From NCBI GenBank assembly GCA_903928495.1, contig CAIYQZ010000079.1, forward strand, positions 22,702 through 86,701: 64,000 nucleotides of DNA, in the 5' to 3' direction. Under the pieces are notes generated by a model, which was given only the letters and a program-made list of their open reading frames with translations, searched no databases and was not told where the DNA came from. The translations under genes were made by a program, and so were the position numbers. Position 1 is the stretch's first letter; the number at the start of each line of letters is the position of its first letter. Source of the DNA: an uncultured bacterium. GTDB taxonomy: Bacteria; Pseudomonadota; Gammaproteobacteria; Burkholderiales; Burkholderiaceae_C. Shown here one piece after another: positions 18,422 through 28,417 of the stretch.

Positions 18422-18498
18422 AGGGGAGTCGCCAAGTTGGTAAAGGCACCGGATTTTGATTCCGGCATGCGAGGGTTCGAGTCCTTCCTCCCCTGCCA
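18422..18498 (+). tRNA. tRNA-Gln (anticodon TTG)
   Basis: A 77-nt cloverleaf with encoded CCA. The acceptor stem AGGGGAG pairs with CTCCCCT with discriminator G. The anticodon stem CCGGA/TCCGG encloses TTTTGAT, giving anticodon TTG, and the T loop is TTCGAGT. It lies 73 bp after ispE and 67 bp before prs and may be processed from their shared transcript. Confidence 0.96.
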
Positions 18499-18565
18499 AA
18501 ACATTTTGCGCTGAGGCTTCAATCAGCGCGCACCGTTTCAGACACTCGCCACTGCTGGAAAAATC

Positions 18566-19540
18566 ATGTCGATTCAACCGCCCGATTTCATGATTTTCAC
18601 CGGCAACGCCAACCCGGTGCTGGCGGCTGAAATCGCACATCACACCCACACGACGCTGGGTGCAGCCAATGTGGGGCGATTTTCTGATGGTGAAGTGACG
18701 GTAGAAATTGCACAAAACGTCCGCGCACGCGACGTGTTCGTGATTCAGTCGACCTGTGCCCCCACCAATGAGAACCTGATGGAACTCATCATCATGGTGG
18801 ATGCACTCAAGCGCGCGTCGGCAGAACGCATTTCTGCGGTGATTCCGTATTTCGGTTATGCACGCCAGGACCGCAGACCCCGTTCAAGCCGGGTGCCTAT
18901 CACTGCAAAAGTGGTGGCCAACATGCTGCAAACTGTAGGTGTGTCGCGTGTGCTGACCATGGATCTGCACGCAGACCAGATCCAGGGCTTCTTCGATATT
19001 CCGGTGGACAACATTTATGCATCGCCTGTGCTGCTGGGTGACCTTCGCCAGAAGAACTACCCCGACCTGCTGGTGGTGTCTCCCGATGTGGGCGGCGTTG
19101 TCAGGGCCCGTGCGTTGGCCAAGCAACTCAATTGCGACATGGCCATCATCGACAAACGTCGTCCTCGGGCCAATGTGTCCGAGGTGATGCACGTGATCGG
19201 TGACATTGAAGGCCGCAACTGCGTGATCATGGACGACATGATCGACACGGCAGGCACGCTGGTCAAAGCGGCAGAGGTGCTCAAAGAGCGCGGCGCCAAG
19301 CATGTGTACGCCTATTGCACACACCCCATTTTCTCTGGCCCTGCCATTGAACGCATTTCCAAGGGCTCTGCCCTTGACGAGGTGGTGGTGACCAACACCA
19401 TCCCATTGAGCCAGGCCGCGCAGGCCTGCAAGAAAATCCGCCAACTCTCCGTTGCACCGCTGATGGCAGAAACCATTTCGCGCATTGCTTCGGGTGAGTC
19501 GGTGATGAGTTTGTTTGCTGACCAGGAGAACCTGTTCTGA
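18566..19540 (+). CDS. prs: Ribose-phosphate pyrophosphokinase
   Basis: Makes PRPP from ribose 5-phosphate and ATP for nucleotide, histidine and tryptophan synthesis. The 324-residue protein carries the class I signatures: RFSDGEV near residue 38, [22 protein letters not shown], the flexible loop with KRRPRAN, and the PRPP-binding loop [12 protein letters not shown] around residues 224-235. It lies downstream of tRNA-Gln and upstream of rplY, a conserved betaproteobacterial order, and is probably transcribed from the ispE internal promoter and from read-through. No riboswitch-like purine element is visible before it. Confidence 0.97.
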   Translation: MSIQPPDFMIFTGNANPVLAAEIAHHTHTTLGAANVGRFSDGEVTVEIAQNVRARDVFVIQSTCAPTNENLMELIIMVDALKRASAERISAVIPYFGYARQDRRPRSSRVPITAKVVANMLQTVGVSRVLTMDLHADQIQGFFDIPVDNIYASPVLLGDLRQKNYPDLLVVSPDVGGVVRARALAKQLNCDMAIIDKRRPRANVSEVMHVIGDIEGRNCVIMDDMIDTAGTLVKAAEVLKERGAKHVYAYCTHPIFSGPAIERISKGSALDEVVVTNTIPLSQAAQACKKIRQLSVAPLMAETISRIASGESVMSLFADQENLF

Positions 19541-19685
19541 GGCTCTGCGCCCTGTACTGCGGGGCGTTCGGGTCAGCCAACAACCAAGCGGGCAAGCGTG
19601 TCACGTCGGGAAGACGGCTGTGCGTTTGCTCTTTTTTGTCGGGGCGCTCTGGTCGCGGAGCCAGCCCCATTCAGGAGTTATCAAC

Positions 19686-20309
19686 ATGATGAAATTTGTC
19701 GCTTTCGAGCGCACCAAGCAGGGCACGGGTGCGAGCCGCCGTCTCCGCAACACCGGCCGTACGCCCGGTATCGTGTACGGCGGTTCCGTCGATGCCACAC
19801 AAGTGGAACTCGACCACAATGCCCTGTGGCATGCGCTGAAGAAAGAAACCTTCCACGCATCCATCCTGGAAATGGAGCTGGCTGGCAAATCCGAACAAGT
19901 GCTGCTGCGCAACGTGCAGTACCACCCCTTCAAGCAACTGGTGTTGCACATCGACTTCCAGCGCGTGGACGAGAAAACCCGTCTGCACAAGAAGGTGCCT
20001 CTGCACTTCGTGAACGCCGAGACATCGCCTGCTGTCAAGACCGACAAGTGCCTGGTCAACCACGTCATGACTGAAATTGAAATCGAGTGCCTGGCCACCG
20101 CCCTGCCCGAATTCATCACCGTCGACCTGGCCAACGCCACGAAGAACTCGTCCATCCACGTCAAGGACCTGGTGATGCCCGCCGGCATCAAGGTCGTGAC
20201 TCACGGCCGCCCCAACCAGACCGTGGTCAGCGTGGTCGAGCCCGAGCCAGAAGTGGTGGCAGCACCCGTGGTGGTGGAAGACAAGAAAAAAGGCAAAGGC
20301 AAGAAGTGA
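19686..20309 (+). CDS. rplY: 50S ribosomal protein L25, CTC form (bL25)
   Basis: Binds 5S rRNA in the large subunit. The 207-residue product is the long (general stress protein CTC) form, with an N-terminal L25 beta-barrel ([18 protein letters not shown], then [10 protein letters not shown]) and a C-terminal TL5-type domain, ending in a Lys-rich tail (KKKGKGKK). The start at 19686 follows AGGAG at 19673-19677 with 8-nt spacing; an upstream in-frame start inside prs is not supported. The 145-bp gap after prs shows nothing clear. A strong terminator follows at 20354. Confidence 0.96.
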   Translation: MMKFVAFERTKQGTGASRRLRNTGRTPGIVYGGSVDATQVELDHNALWHALKKETFHASILEMELAGKSEQVLLRNVQYHPFKQLVLHIDFQRVDEKTRLHKKVPLHFVNAETSPAVKTDKCLVNHVMTEIEIECLATALPEFITVDLANATKNSSIHVKDLVMPAGIKVVTHGRPNQTVVSVVEPEPEVVAAPVVVEDKKKGKGKK

Positions 20310-20353
20310 TTGCCTGAATGCAGACCGGCCCAGTGCCGGTTTGCAGTTGCCAC

Positions 20354-20387
20354 AAAGCCCGCATTGGTTCAACCTTGCGGGCTTTTT
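20354..20387 (+). terminator. Intrinsic terminator after rplY
   Basis: Stem AAAGCCCGCA (20354-20363) paired with TGCGGGCTTT (20376-20385) around a 12-nt loop, running into a five-T tract. It is preceded by a smaller stem-loop ACCGGC/GCCGGT at 20324-20340. It lies only 23 bp before the pth start, so pth needs read-through or a promoter overlapping the hairpin. Confidence 0.88.
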
Positions 20388-20409
20388 CCGTTAAAGGGGT
20401 GCCGTTTCG

Positions 20410-21312
<903 letters not shown>

Positions 21313-21807
21313 TCAGGCCTGCAAGGTTGAACCGTCGGCCAGACGAAGCGAGGCTTGCACTCCCGCACTCACCATCTCGGACACGTCGCCGCCCAGCTTG
21401 GAAATCTCGCGCACCAGCGTGCTGGAAATGCACTGCAACTGGGCTTGCGGCAACAGAAACACGGTCTCCACTGCCGGATTGAGCTTGCGGTTCATGGCGG
21501 CCATTTGTGCTTCGTAGTCGAAATCGGTCACGTTTCGGATGCCGCGCACCACGGCGCAGGCGCTTTGCTGGCGGCAAAAGTCCATGATGAGTCCGTCGAA
21601 CGGCTCCACGCGGATGCGTGCATCCGCCCCCAGGGCCTGGCGCACCAGCGCCATGCGTTCGTCGAGGGAAAACCGGGTTTTCTTGTGGTGTGCAACCGCC
21701 ACGGCGATCACCAGTTCGTCAAACAGGCCCGCAGCGCGGCGGGCCACGTCCTCGTGTCCGAGAGTGACCGGGTCAAAGGTGCCGCTGTAAACCGCGATGC
21801 GCTTCAT
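21313..21807 (-). CDS. coaD: Phosphopantetheine adenylyltransferase
   Basis: Transfers AMP to 4'-phosphopantetheine in the penultimate step of coenzyme A synthesis. The 164-residue protein has the nucleotidyltransferase motif SGTFDPVTLGH (with His18), the conserved VVRGIRNVTDFDYE segment that binds the substrate, and ISSTLVREI for ATP phosphates. Length and sequence match the bacterial family throughout. It is followed by the ferredoxin gene and preceded by rsmD on the same strand (83-bp gap). The rsmD-coaD-ferredoxin order is common in Burkholderiales. Confidence 0.97.
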   Translation of the reverse strand: MKRIAVYSGTFDPVTLGHEDVARRAAGLFDELVIAVAVAHHKKTRFSLDERMALVRQALGADARIRVEPFDGLIMDFCRQQSACAVVRGIRNVTDFDYEAQMAAMNRKLNPAVETVFLLPQAQLQCISSTLVREISKLGGDVSEMVSAGVQASLRLADGSTLQA

Positions 21808-21890
21808 GGAAAGAGTGAAATGATGAAAACAGGAGCGAGATTATCCCGCGCAACAGGCCGCGCGGTGCCAAAACACCGCTTGCCACAAGG

Positions 21891-22535
21891 TCAAGCGCTG
21901 GCTGGCAACAGGCTGAGCAACGCAAAGTGCACTGCGCCCGCCTTGCCCTGTCGGTGGACACTCAGCCCCAGCGCAGCGAGTTCTTCTGCACCCCACACCC
22001 GGGGTGACTCCAGGTACACCAGCCCCTGAGGCCCAAGGCACCCTTTGCTGGCAGCCAGCGCATCACGCACCAGGGTGTCGTTGTTGCCGTCGAGAAACGG
22101 GGGGTCGAGAAACACCAGGTCAACACCTCGCCCGGCACGGCGACGCAGCGCGGTGAGCCCCTCTTCGCGTTCCACACCCACGACAGTGGCTTTCAGGCGA
22201 GAAGCGCTCTGGCGCAGGCTTTGCACCAGGCCGGCATCGGTGTCCACCAGCAGCACCTCGGTGGCACCACGCGAGGCCGCCTCAAAGCCCAGTGCACCCG
22301 AACCTGCAAACGCATCGATGCAGCGAAACCCGGTGAGGTCCTGGCCCAGCCAGTTGAACAAGGTCTCGCGCACCCGGTTGGGGGTGGGGCGCAAGCCGGG
22401 CAGTGCCGACACGGGCAACTTGGAACGCTTCCACAGCCCGCCAATGATGCGAACCTCTTGGGGCGGTGTCGCTGACGGTGAGCGAGGCTTGCTGTTGTTG
22501 GGGCGTTTGTCGCGTGGTGAGGCTGATGAGGGCAT
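21891..22535 (-). CDS. rsmD: 16S rRNA (guanine966-N2)-methyltransferase RsmD
   Basis: Methylates G966 of 16S rRNA. The 214-residue product has a short Ser/Pro-rich N-terminal extension, the family start VRIIGGLWKRSKL and LRPTPNRVRETLFNWL, the SAM-binding loop DAFAGSGALGFEA and the catalytic motif DLVFLDPPF (motif IV). It lies 41 bp beyond the M16 peptidase pair on the same strand, in front of coaD. The N-terminal 25 residues are poorly conserved, so the true start could be somewhat later. Confidence 0.94.
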   Translation of the reverse strand: MPSSASPRDKRPNNSKPRSPSATPPQEVRIIGGLWKRSKLPVSALPGLRPTPNRVRETLFNWLGQDLTGFRCIDAFAGSGALGFEAASRGATEVLLVDTDAGLVQSLRQSASRLKATVVGVEREEGLTALRRRAGRGVDLVFLDPPFLDGNNDTLVRDALAASKGCLGPQGLVYLESPRVWGAEELAALGLSVHRQGKAGAVHFALLSLLPASA

Positions 22536-22576
22536 GCCTTGAGCTTAACCGGGTGCCCGGCAGGCGCGCGAACACC

Positions 22577-23926
22577 TCATGGCCCGCCCACCACCACCGA
22601 CACCATGCGATCAGGCTGCAGCACCCGACCAAAGGCCCGGCGGATGTCTGCCGCCGTGACGGCCTGCACGGCATCCGTCCAGGTTTGCAGGTAAGTCGGG
22701 GGCAGACCCAGCCACAGGATGTTGGCCACGTTGTCAAGCAGTTTGCGGTTGGTGTCGATGCGCAGTGCAAAGCCGTTGACCATGAACGCCTTGGCGGCTT
22801 GCAGCTCGGCATCGGTCGGGCCATCGACGACAAATCGGGCCACCACCTCGCGCACTAGGGCCAGGGCCTGGTCGGCCTGGTCGGGGCGGGTTTGCAGACC
22901 CACGGTGAACGCGCCAGCGTGGTTGCCGGGCGCAAAGTAGCTGTAGACGCCGTAGGTGAGGCCGCGTTTCTCGCGCACCTCGGCCATCAGGCGCGAGGCA
23001 AAACCGCCACCACCCAGCACGTAGTTGCCCAGCAGCAACGGAAAAAAGTCTGGGTCGCTGCGCGGGTAACCAGGCTGTCCCAGCAGCACATGGGCCTGCG
23101 CGGTGGTCATGGGCACGCGCACATCGGTAGAGGCTGCCAGGGGTACGACCTCTGGCACAGCAGTCAGTGGTGCGCACACCGCTTGGGGCAAGTGGCGCAG
23201 CAGGGCAGACACCACGTCATCGGCCTGGGCGCGGCTGACGGCACCCACAAGGCTCACCTTTGCGTCGCAGGCGCGCACGGTGCGTTTCCAGTAGGCGGCC
23301 ATGTCAGCCAACGAAACCTGCGCCAGCGTGTCGGGTGTGGCCTCCTGGCCGTAGGGGTGGCTGCCGTACACGGCAGCGGCAAAGCGCCGACCGGCCACGG
23401 TGGCGGGCTGGGTGCTGGCGTCGCGCCAGGCTGCCGCCATGCGCTCGCGATCGCGCTGCCAGACGGCATCGGTGGCAACGGCAGCAGGCGCGTCGAACGG
23501 TGGGCGGGCCAATTGTCGGGCCGCCAGCGCCAGCGCGGCGGGCAACACATCGTCGGCGGTGAGCGTGCGCAACGAGAACGCCAGCTTGTCGACCCCGGCC
23601 GAGGCCGACCACTGGGCGCCAAGGTCCATCCAGCGCTCGGTCAGTTGGTTTTCATCGAGGGCGGGTTCGCTGCCCAGCGGGGCCAGGCCACGCTGGCTCA
23701 TGAGGGCGGCGGCAGATGCCAGCCCAGCCTGTGTGGCCGGGTCGCGGCGGCTGCCACCGTCGAACTCCAGCCGAACGTCCAGCATGGGAATGCTGGGTGC
23801 AGCCACCAGCGCCACGCGGGCTCCACTGGGGTGCTGCCACATGTCCACCACTGGCGTGGCCTGCAGCCACGCAGGCCAAAAAAACAAGCACAAAAGTGCC
23901 CTGGTGCTTGACTGTATTGACTTCAT
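22577..23926 (-). CDS. M16-family peptidase homologue lacking the zinc motif
   Basis: A 449-residue exported protein of the insulinase (M16) family. It has a signal-like N-terminus (LLCLFFWPAWLQATP) and two M16 half-domains, with the C-terminal KRGLTYGVYSYF and NYVLGGGGFASRLM features. At the position where active members carry HxxEH it reads QAGLASAAALMSQRG, so the zinc ligands are missing and it is probably the non-catalytic partner. The catalytic homologue lies 18 bp upstream on the same strand, suggesting a heterodimer like mitochondrial processing peptidase or PqqL-type pairs. Substrate unknown. Confidence 0.88.
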   Translation of the reverse strand: MKSIQSSTRALLCLFFWPAWLQATPVVDMWQHPSGARVALVAAPSIPMLDVRLEFDGGSRRDPATQAGLASAAALMSQRGLAPLGSEPALDENQLTERWMDLGAQWSASAGVDKLAFSLRTLTADDVLPAALALAARQLARPPFDAPAAVATDAVWQRDRERMAAAWRDASTQPATVAGRRFAAAVYGSHPYGQEATPDTLAQVSLADMAAYWKRTVRACDAKVSLVGAVSRAQADDVVSALLRHLPQAVCAPLTAVPEVVPLAASTDVRVPMTTAQAHVLLGQPGYPRSDPDFFPLLLGNYVLGGGGFASRLMAEVREKRGLTYGVYSYFAPGNHAGAFTVGLQTRPDQADQALALVREVVARFVVDGPTDAELQAAKAFMVNGFALRIDTNRKLLDNVANILWLGLPPTYLQTWTDAVQAVTAADIRRAFGRVLQPDRMVSVVVGGP

Positions 23927-23937
23927 AGCTATGTATT
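23915..23937. repeat. Short repeat segment between the M16 genes
   Basis: Plus strand TATTGACTTCATAGCTATG followed by TATT. It matches the segment at 53485-53507 (between aapM and aapP) at 19 of 23 positions and shares TAGCT with the longer repeats, but lacks their AGCG half. It spans the start codon of the non-catalytic M16 gene. Confidence 0.4.
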
Positions 23938-23944
23938 GTTTGTA

Positions 23945-25381
23945 TCAATGCCGACTGTCCAGCCGTGGGCGCTGCGAGGCGGATTGCTGACGCAGGGCCA
24001 GTGCCTCGCGGTCCGGCACCAGGGTGGCTTGCGTCATCTGCTCCGGGCTGAACCAGCGGGCCGCCACGGCCTGCACTTGCTGGGGTGTGACGCGGCGCAG
24101 GCTTTGCAGCAGCCGTTGCGACGCATCCAGGGGCCAGCCCTGCACCCACTGGCGGCCCAGTTCATTGGCCTGGGCAAACACGGCGTCGAGCTTGTAGACC
24201 TCTGAGGCACGCCACTGGTTTTTCACGCGGTTTAGTTCTTCGGGCAACACGCCATGAGTCGCCACCCGCGCCACTTCCTCACGCAGGGCCTGGGCCAAGG
24301 CTTCGGGGGTTTGCCCGGCGGCGGGCGTGCCATCCAGCACAAATTGGCCAGGGCCCCTGCCTGTGCCACTGAAGTAAGCCCCGGCAGCGTCGGCCAGGCG
24401 TTCGCCTGCAGGCCGCTGAACCAGTTGGCGGCCCAGGCGTGCGCCCTCGTACCCGTCGAGCACGGCAGCCAACATCACCAGCGCCAAGGCGTCCTGGCTG
24501 TCCGCATCGGTCGCATCGGGGTCGCTCAGGCGAGGGGCGCGGAAAGACAGAGCAACGTACGGCTGTTCGGCAGGCGCTTTCACATCGATGCGCCGTTCGC
24601 CCAGTTGCGGTGGCTCCTGCCGGGGTTTGCGCACGGGCACCGCGCGGGCGGGAATCTGCCCGTAGGTCGCTTGCGCCCACTCCAGCACCTGCGCGGGGTC
24701 GACATCCCCTGCCACCACCACCGCTGCGTTGGCCGGCACGTACCAAAGCTGGTGGAAGCTGCGCACGTCATCGGGCGTGAGGTTTTCGATGTCGTTCATC
24801 CAGCCGATGACCGGACGGCGGTAGGGGTGGGCCACCCAGGCGGTGGCACTCAGCGCCTCACCCAGCAGGGCGCGGGGCTGGTCGTCGACGCGCTGGCGAC
24901 GCTCTTCCTTGATGACCTCGATTTCGCGCTTGAACTCGTCGTCCACCCACTGGTTGTGGGCAAAGCGGTCGGCCTCCAGTTCCATCACTTCCTTCAGGCG
25001 ACCGGACGGCACCTGCTGGTGGTAAGCCGTCATGTCGCGGCTGGTGAAGGCGTTGTCACGCCCACCCAGCGCCGCCACACGGCGCGAAAACTCGCCAGGC
25101 TTCAAACGGGGCGTGCCTTTGAACATCATGTGCTCCAGCACATGGGCCACACCGCTGGTGCCGTCCACTTCATCCATGGAGCCCACCCGTACCCACAGCA
25201 TGTGGGCAACCGTGGGTGCGCGGCGGTCTGCTTTGATGATGAGGGTGAGACCGTTGGACAGCGTGTGTTGCACCGCCACAGACGACGGGGTGGGATCGGC
25301 AGGGCTGGCCCACGCCGCGGTGCTCACGCTGAGCGCCAGGACCATGGCGCGGGAGCAGATATGGAGGAACTGGGGTTTCAT
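23945..25381 (-). CDS. M16-family zinc metallopeptidase (catalytic partner)
   Basis: A 478-residue exported peptidase. The start at 25381 gives a good signal peptide (MKPQFLHICSRAMVLALSVSTAAWAS), while longer frames run into ftsY. The inverted zinc motif HVLEH is present near residue 80 in SGVAHVLEHMMFKGT, with the downstream glutamate in ELEADRFAHNQW, so this subunit can be active. The C-terminal half-domain follows (SFRAPRLSD, then YFSGTGRGPGQF). It lies 18 bp before its inactive partner and is divergent from ftsY, with 29 bp between the start codons. It probably degrades peptides in the periplasm. Confidence 0.9.
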   Translation of the reverse strand: MKPQFLHICSRAMVLALSVSTAAWASPADPTPSSVAVQHTLSNGLTLIIKADRRAPTVAHMLWVRVGSMDEVDGTSGVAHVLEHMMFKGTPRLKPGEFSRRVAALGGRDNAFTSRDMTAYHQQVPSGRLKEVMELEADRFAHNQWVDDEFKREIEVIKEERRQRVDDQPRALLGEALSATAWVAHPYRRPVIGWMNDIENLTPDDVRSFHQLWYVPANAAVVVAGDVDPAQVLEWAQATYGQIPARAVPVRKPRQEPPQLGERRIDVKAPAEQPYVALSFRAPRLSDPDATDADSQDALALVMLAAVLDGYEGARLGRQLVQRPAGERLADAAGAYFSGTGRGPGQFVLDGTPAAGQTPEALAQALREEVARVATHGVLPEELNRVKNQWRASEVYKLDAVFAQANELGRQWVQGWPLDASQRLLQSLRRVTPQQVQAVAARWFSPEQMTQATLVPDREALALRQQSASQRPRLDSRH

Positions 25382-25410
25382 AGAATGCACTAGACACCAG
25401 AAAGTGGCCA

Positions 25411-26538
25411 ATGTTCTCGTTCTTCCGAAAAAAACCCGCCGTTCCACCTGCCGCAGCCGCCACGCCCCCTGCACCACCCACGCCCGGCGTGCCATCTGCT
25501 GCCGCTCCAACCGTTGTTCCTTCTGTTCCTGCGACCTCAGCGCCACCCACGTCTGCCTTCACCGTTGCCACGGCAGCACCTCCCTCCCCCGCCTCGGAAC
25601 AGGCCAAGCCCGAACGCAGCGGCTGGCTCGACAAACTCAAGGCCGGGTTGAAGAAAACCGGCAGCGCCATTGCGACCGTGTTCACGGGCACGCAGATCGA
25701 CGATGCCCTGTACGAAGAACTGGAAACCGCGCTGCTGATGGCCGACACCGGCATCAAAGCCACCGAACACCTGCTGGCCGACCTCAAGCGCCGCGTGAAA
25801 GAGAGCAAAACCACCGACCCGGCAGCCGTCAAAGGCCTGCTGGCCGACGCACTGACCGACCTGCTCAAGCCGCTGGAGAAAAGCCTGGCTGTGGGCCTGC
25901 GCGCTGGTGCCGAGCCCGGCAGCCTGGACGAGCCCACCGTGTTCATGGTGGCCGGGGTCAACGGCGCGGGCAAAACCACCAGCATTGGCAAACTCACCCG
26001 CCACCTGAGCGAGGCCGGGGCCAGCGTGCTGCTGGCGGCGGCGGACACCTTCCGCGCTGCCGCGCGAGAGCAACTGGGCGTGTGGGCCAACCGCAACACG
26101 GTGGACATCATCAGCCAGGACGGGGGCGACCCCGCAGCCGTGAGCTTTGACGCCGTGGCTGCCGGCAAGGCGCGCGGCAAAGATGTGGTGCTGGTGGACA
26201 CCGCCGGCCGCCTGCCCACCCAACTGCACCTGATGGAAGAGCTGCGCAAAATCAAACGCGTGGTGCAAAAGGCGCAAGCCAGCGCCCCCAACGAAGTGCT
26301 GCTGGTGATCGACGGCAACACCGGCCAGAACGCCTTGACTCAGGTCAAGGCTTTTGACGAGGCGCTGGGCCTGACGGGCCTGATCGTCACCAAGCTGGAC
26401 GGCACGGCCAAAGGCGGCGTGCTGGCCGCCATCGCCCGCGAGCACCCCATTCCGGTGTATTTCATCGGCGTGGGCGAAAAGCTGGAAGACCTGCAGACGT
26501 TCAACGCCCGCGAGTTTGCTCAGGCGTTGCTGGGCTGA
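25411..26538 (+). CDS. ftsY: Signal recognition particle receptor FtsY
   Basis: The membrane-docking GTPase for co-translational protein targeting. The 375 residues consist of a short Ala/Pro-rich N-terminal region (about residues 9-60) in place of the long acidic A domain of E. coli, then the N domain and the G domain. GTPase motifs seen are GVNGAGKTTSIGKL at about 180-193, ADTFRAAAREQL, DTAGRLPT and TKLDGTAKGG. It is divergent from the M16 peptidases, and its promoter must lie in or near the 29-bp gap or inside their coding region. It converges on the ROK regulator gene 36 bp away. Confidence 0.96.
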   Translation: MFSFFRKKPAVPPAAAATPPAPPTPGVPSAAAPTVVPSVPATSAPPTSAFTVATAAPPSPASEQAKPERSGWLDKLKAGLKKTGSAIATVFTGTQIDDALYEELETALLMADTGIKATEHLLADLKRRVKESKTTDPAAVKGLLADALTDLLKPLEKSLAVGLRAGAEPGSLDEPTVFMVAGVNGAGKTTSIGKLTRHLSEAGASVLLAAADTFRAAAREQLGVWANRNTVDIISQDGGDPAAVSFDAVAAGKARGKDVVLVDTAGRLPTQLHLMEELRKIKRVVQKAQASAPNEVLLVIDGNTGQNALTQVKAFDEALGLTGLIVTKLDGTAKGGVLAAIAREHPIPVYFIGVGEKLEDLQTFNAREFAQALLG

Positions 26539-26574
26539 CGCTCGGCGCCGCCCTCCTGCCCGCCGATTGAAGGC

Positions 26575-27831
26575 TCAGGCCTTCAGGAACACATCCCTGT
26601 CGGGCGCAAAACATGCGTGCAGTGGCAGCAGTGCACCACCCAAGGCGCGGGCGTCGGAGCCCATTTGCCCCTGCTCAATGCGGGGAGGAGCAAACAGCCC
26701 TTCCCAGTTGTAGCCAGTGAGTGCTGCGCGGGTGCGCTCCAGTAGCAGTTGCAACAGCTCCGGTGCGAGCGAGCCGTCCACCACCACAGCCTCCACGTCC
26801 AGAAACGCAGTACCCGACACCACACACTGGGCGAGCGCCTGGGCGCAACTGGACACCCAGGCCTGGGTGTGCTCCAGCCACGGGGCTTGCAGGGCACGCT
26901 GGTCGTACGCGGCGGTGGGGTCAAGGCTGTGTTCGCGCAGGCGCTGCTCCAGATCCCAGAGCGATGCCTGGCTGATGAGTTGCGCGGGGGCAGCGCCCTC
27001 CCCTGCCAACGCAGTCCGCAGGGGCAGCGAAGCCACGGCGCATGAGTTGCCGTTGACGCCCCGGTGCAGGTGTGAGTGCAACACAAGCCCGCCGCCCACA
27101 AAGGTGTCGATGAACAGGTACAAAAAGCTGGTGATGTCGCGGCCCCGGCCCAGGACCAGCTCGGCCACGGTGGCCGCCGTGGTGTCTTTGGCAAAGCTCA
27201 CGGGCAGATCGGTCATGGCCTGCACCTCGGCAGCCAGATCGATGTGGGACCAGGCATCGGCCTGCACGTCAGACAGCCCCAGCATGCGGTGCCATCCACC
27301 CAAGTGAAACGGCGCGGCCACACCGACGCCCACCACCCGGCTGCGCAGGGGCCCGAGGCTGCGCAGCAGCGTGTTGAGATTGGTGGACAAGGCCGGCAGC
27401 AGCGTGGCCACGTCGGGAAAGGCGTACGGCATGACCAACCGCTGGCGCACCGCGCCGGTGAAATCGACCAGCAGGCAGTCTGCGCTGCGCCGGCCGATTT
27501 TGATGCCCACGGCAAACGCGCCATCAGGATTGAGGCCCAACGGAACGGACGGCTGCCCGATTTTTCCCCTGATGGGGGCTTCGCGGCGAAGCAGTTGTTC
27601 TTCGTCCAGTCGCGCGGTGATGAGCCCAATGGTTTGAGCGGTGAGTCCGGTCAACCGGGCCAACTCGGCCTTGGGGGTGGCGCCGTGCACACGCAAGGCC
27701 TGCAACACCACGCGGTCGTTGAACTGCCGCATGCCCACCTGGTTGGAGCCCCGGCTGCGGGGTCGGCTCGCGGGTTCGGTCGCGTCTGTAGAAGGGGTAA
27801 CTGCCTGTTCGCTCAAGGTTGTCCTGCGCAT
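26575..27831 (-). CDS. ROK-family transcriptional regulator
   Basis: A 418-residue sugar-responsive repressor or activator. The N-terminus has a winged helix-turn-helix (LQALRVHGATPKAELARLTGLTAQTIGLITARLD, about residues 35-68, quoted only to mark the span in part), followed by a ROK sugar-kinase-like domain with the phosphate-loop relic AVGIKIGRRSADCLLVDF. The zinc-binding CxCGxxGC motif of active ROK kinases is absent. It lies at the downstream end of the sugar ABC operon and is the obvious candidate regulator of both arms of the sugar island. The start at 27831 is downstream of a promoter at 27880-27907; in-frame starts at 27876 and 27888 would precede or overlap that promoter's start site. 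Confidence 0.85.
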   Translation of the reverse strand: MRRTTLSEQAVTPSTDATEPASRPRSRGSNQVGMRQFNDRVVLQALRVHGATPKAELARLTGLTAQTIGLITARLDEEQLLRREAPIRGKIGQPSVPLGLNPDGAFAVGIKIGRRSADCLLVDFTGAVRQRLVMPYAFPDVATLLPALSTNLNTLLRSLGPLRSRVVGVGVAAPFHLGGWHRMLGLSDVQADAWSHIDLAAEVQAMTDLPVSFAKDTTAATVAELVLGRGRDITSFLYLFIDTFVGGGLVLHSHLHRGVNGNSCAVASLPLRTALAGEGAAPAQLISQASLWDLEQRLREHSLDPTAAYDQRALQAPWLEHTQAWVSSCAQALAQCVVSGTAFLDVEAVVVDGSLAPELLQLLLERTRAALTGYNWEGLFAPPRIEQGQMGSDARALGGALLPLHACFAPDRDVFLKA

Positions 27832-27879
27832 TCTGGAGAACCGCGCTGCAGGGGCAGCGGATCTGGCTCTGAGCATTCC

Positions 27880-27907
27880 GTTATACACAACTCAACCTGC
27901 GTTTCAA
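27880..27907 (-). promoter_or_regulatory. Promoter for the ROK regulator
   Basis: On the minus strand TTGAAA (27907-27902), a 16-bp spacer, then TATAAC (27885-27880). The predicted start near 27873 leaves a leader of about 42 nt before the ATG at 27831. It allows the regulator to be expressed apart from the upstream transporter genes. Confidence 0.55.
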
Positions 27908-27964
27908 GTGATGGATATCAAGCGAACAGTTGGCCCCGTTTGACCCAAGTCAACAGGAGCCAGA

Positions 27965-28417
27965 TCAGGCCCGCAACGGCTCGCCGAGCACGCCCTTGTG
28001 CAAGATGAAGTTGCCCCATGGCTGCATTTCCCCCGTGACCACGATGGCATAGGCGATGGACACCTGGTCATAAAAAGCGTAGCGTTCAACGCTTTCCACA
28101 CTTGCGCCAGGTGCCAAATCAGCTTGTAAATGAGCCACCACCTCGCGTTGCAACGCACTCAGGTAAGGGGCGTCGGTGCCACCCACCTGCATGCAGGCCA
28201 CGGGGTGGGGGATGTCGGACGCCAGCGGCAACAGGCTGGTGACAGCCTGCACCGCCCGCAACATGCCCACACCGGGCAAACGCACGATGGGTTTGCCCGC
28301 GCCCAGGCTCATCGCGGTGAAGTTGGCGTCGGCCAGCACCAGGGTGTCGTCATGGCCCATTTTGGCCATGATTTTCAGCAGCTCCGGGCTGAGGACCGGG
28401 TCGATTCCTTTAAGCAA
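27965..28417 (-). CDS. RbsD/FucU-family sugar mutarotase-like protein
   Basis: A 150-residue protein of the RbsD/FucU family, which interconverts sugar anomers. Family features seen: MLKGIDPVLSPELLKIMAKMGHDD at the N-terminus (in part), the LADANF segment, and the C-terminal Tyr/Asn motif in MQPWGNFILHKGV. FucU members are closer than RbsD. It overlaps the ABC ATPase gene by 8 bp at its start, so it is translated with the transporter. It would speed anomer conversion of the incoming sugar; the actual sugar is not determined by the sequence. Confidence 0.9.
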   Translation of the reverse strand: MLKGIDPVLSPELLKIMAKMGHDDTLVLADANFTAMSLGAGKPIVRLPGVGMLRAVQAVTSLLPLASDIPHPVACMQVGGTDAPYLSALQREVVAHLQADLAPGASVESVERYAFYDQVSIAYAIVVTGEMQPWGNFILHKGVLGEPLRA

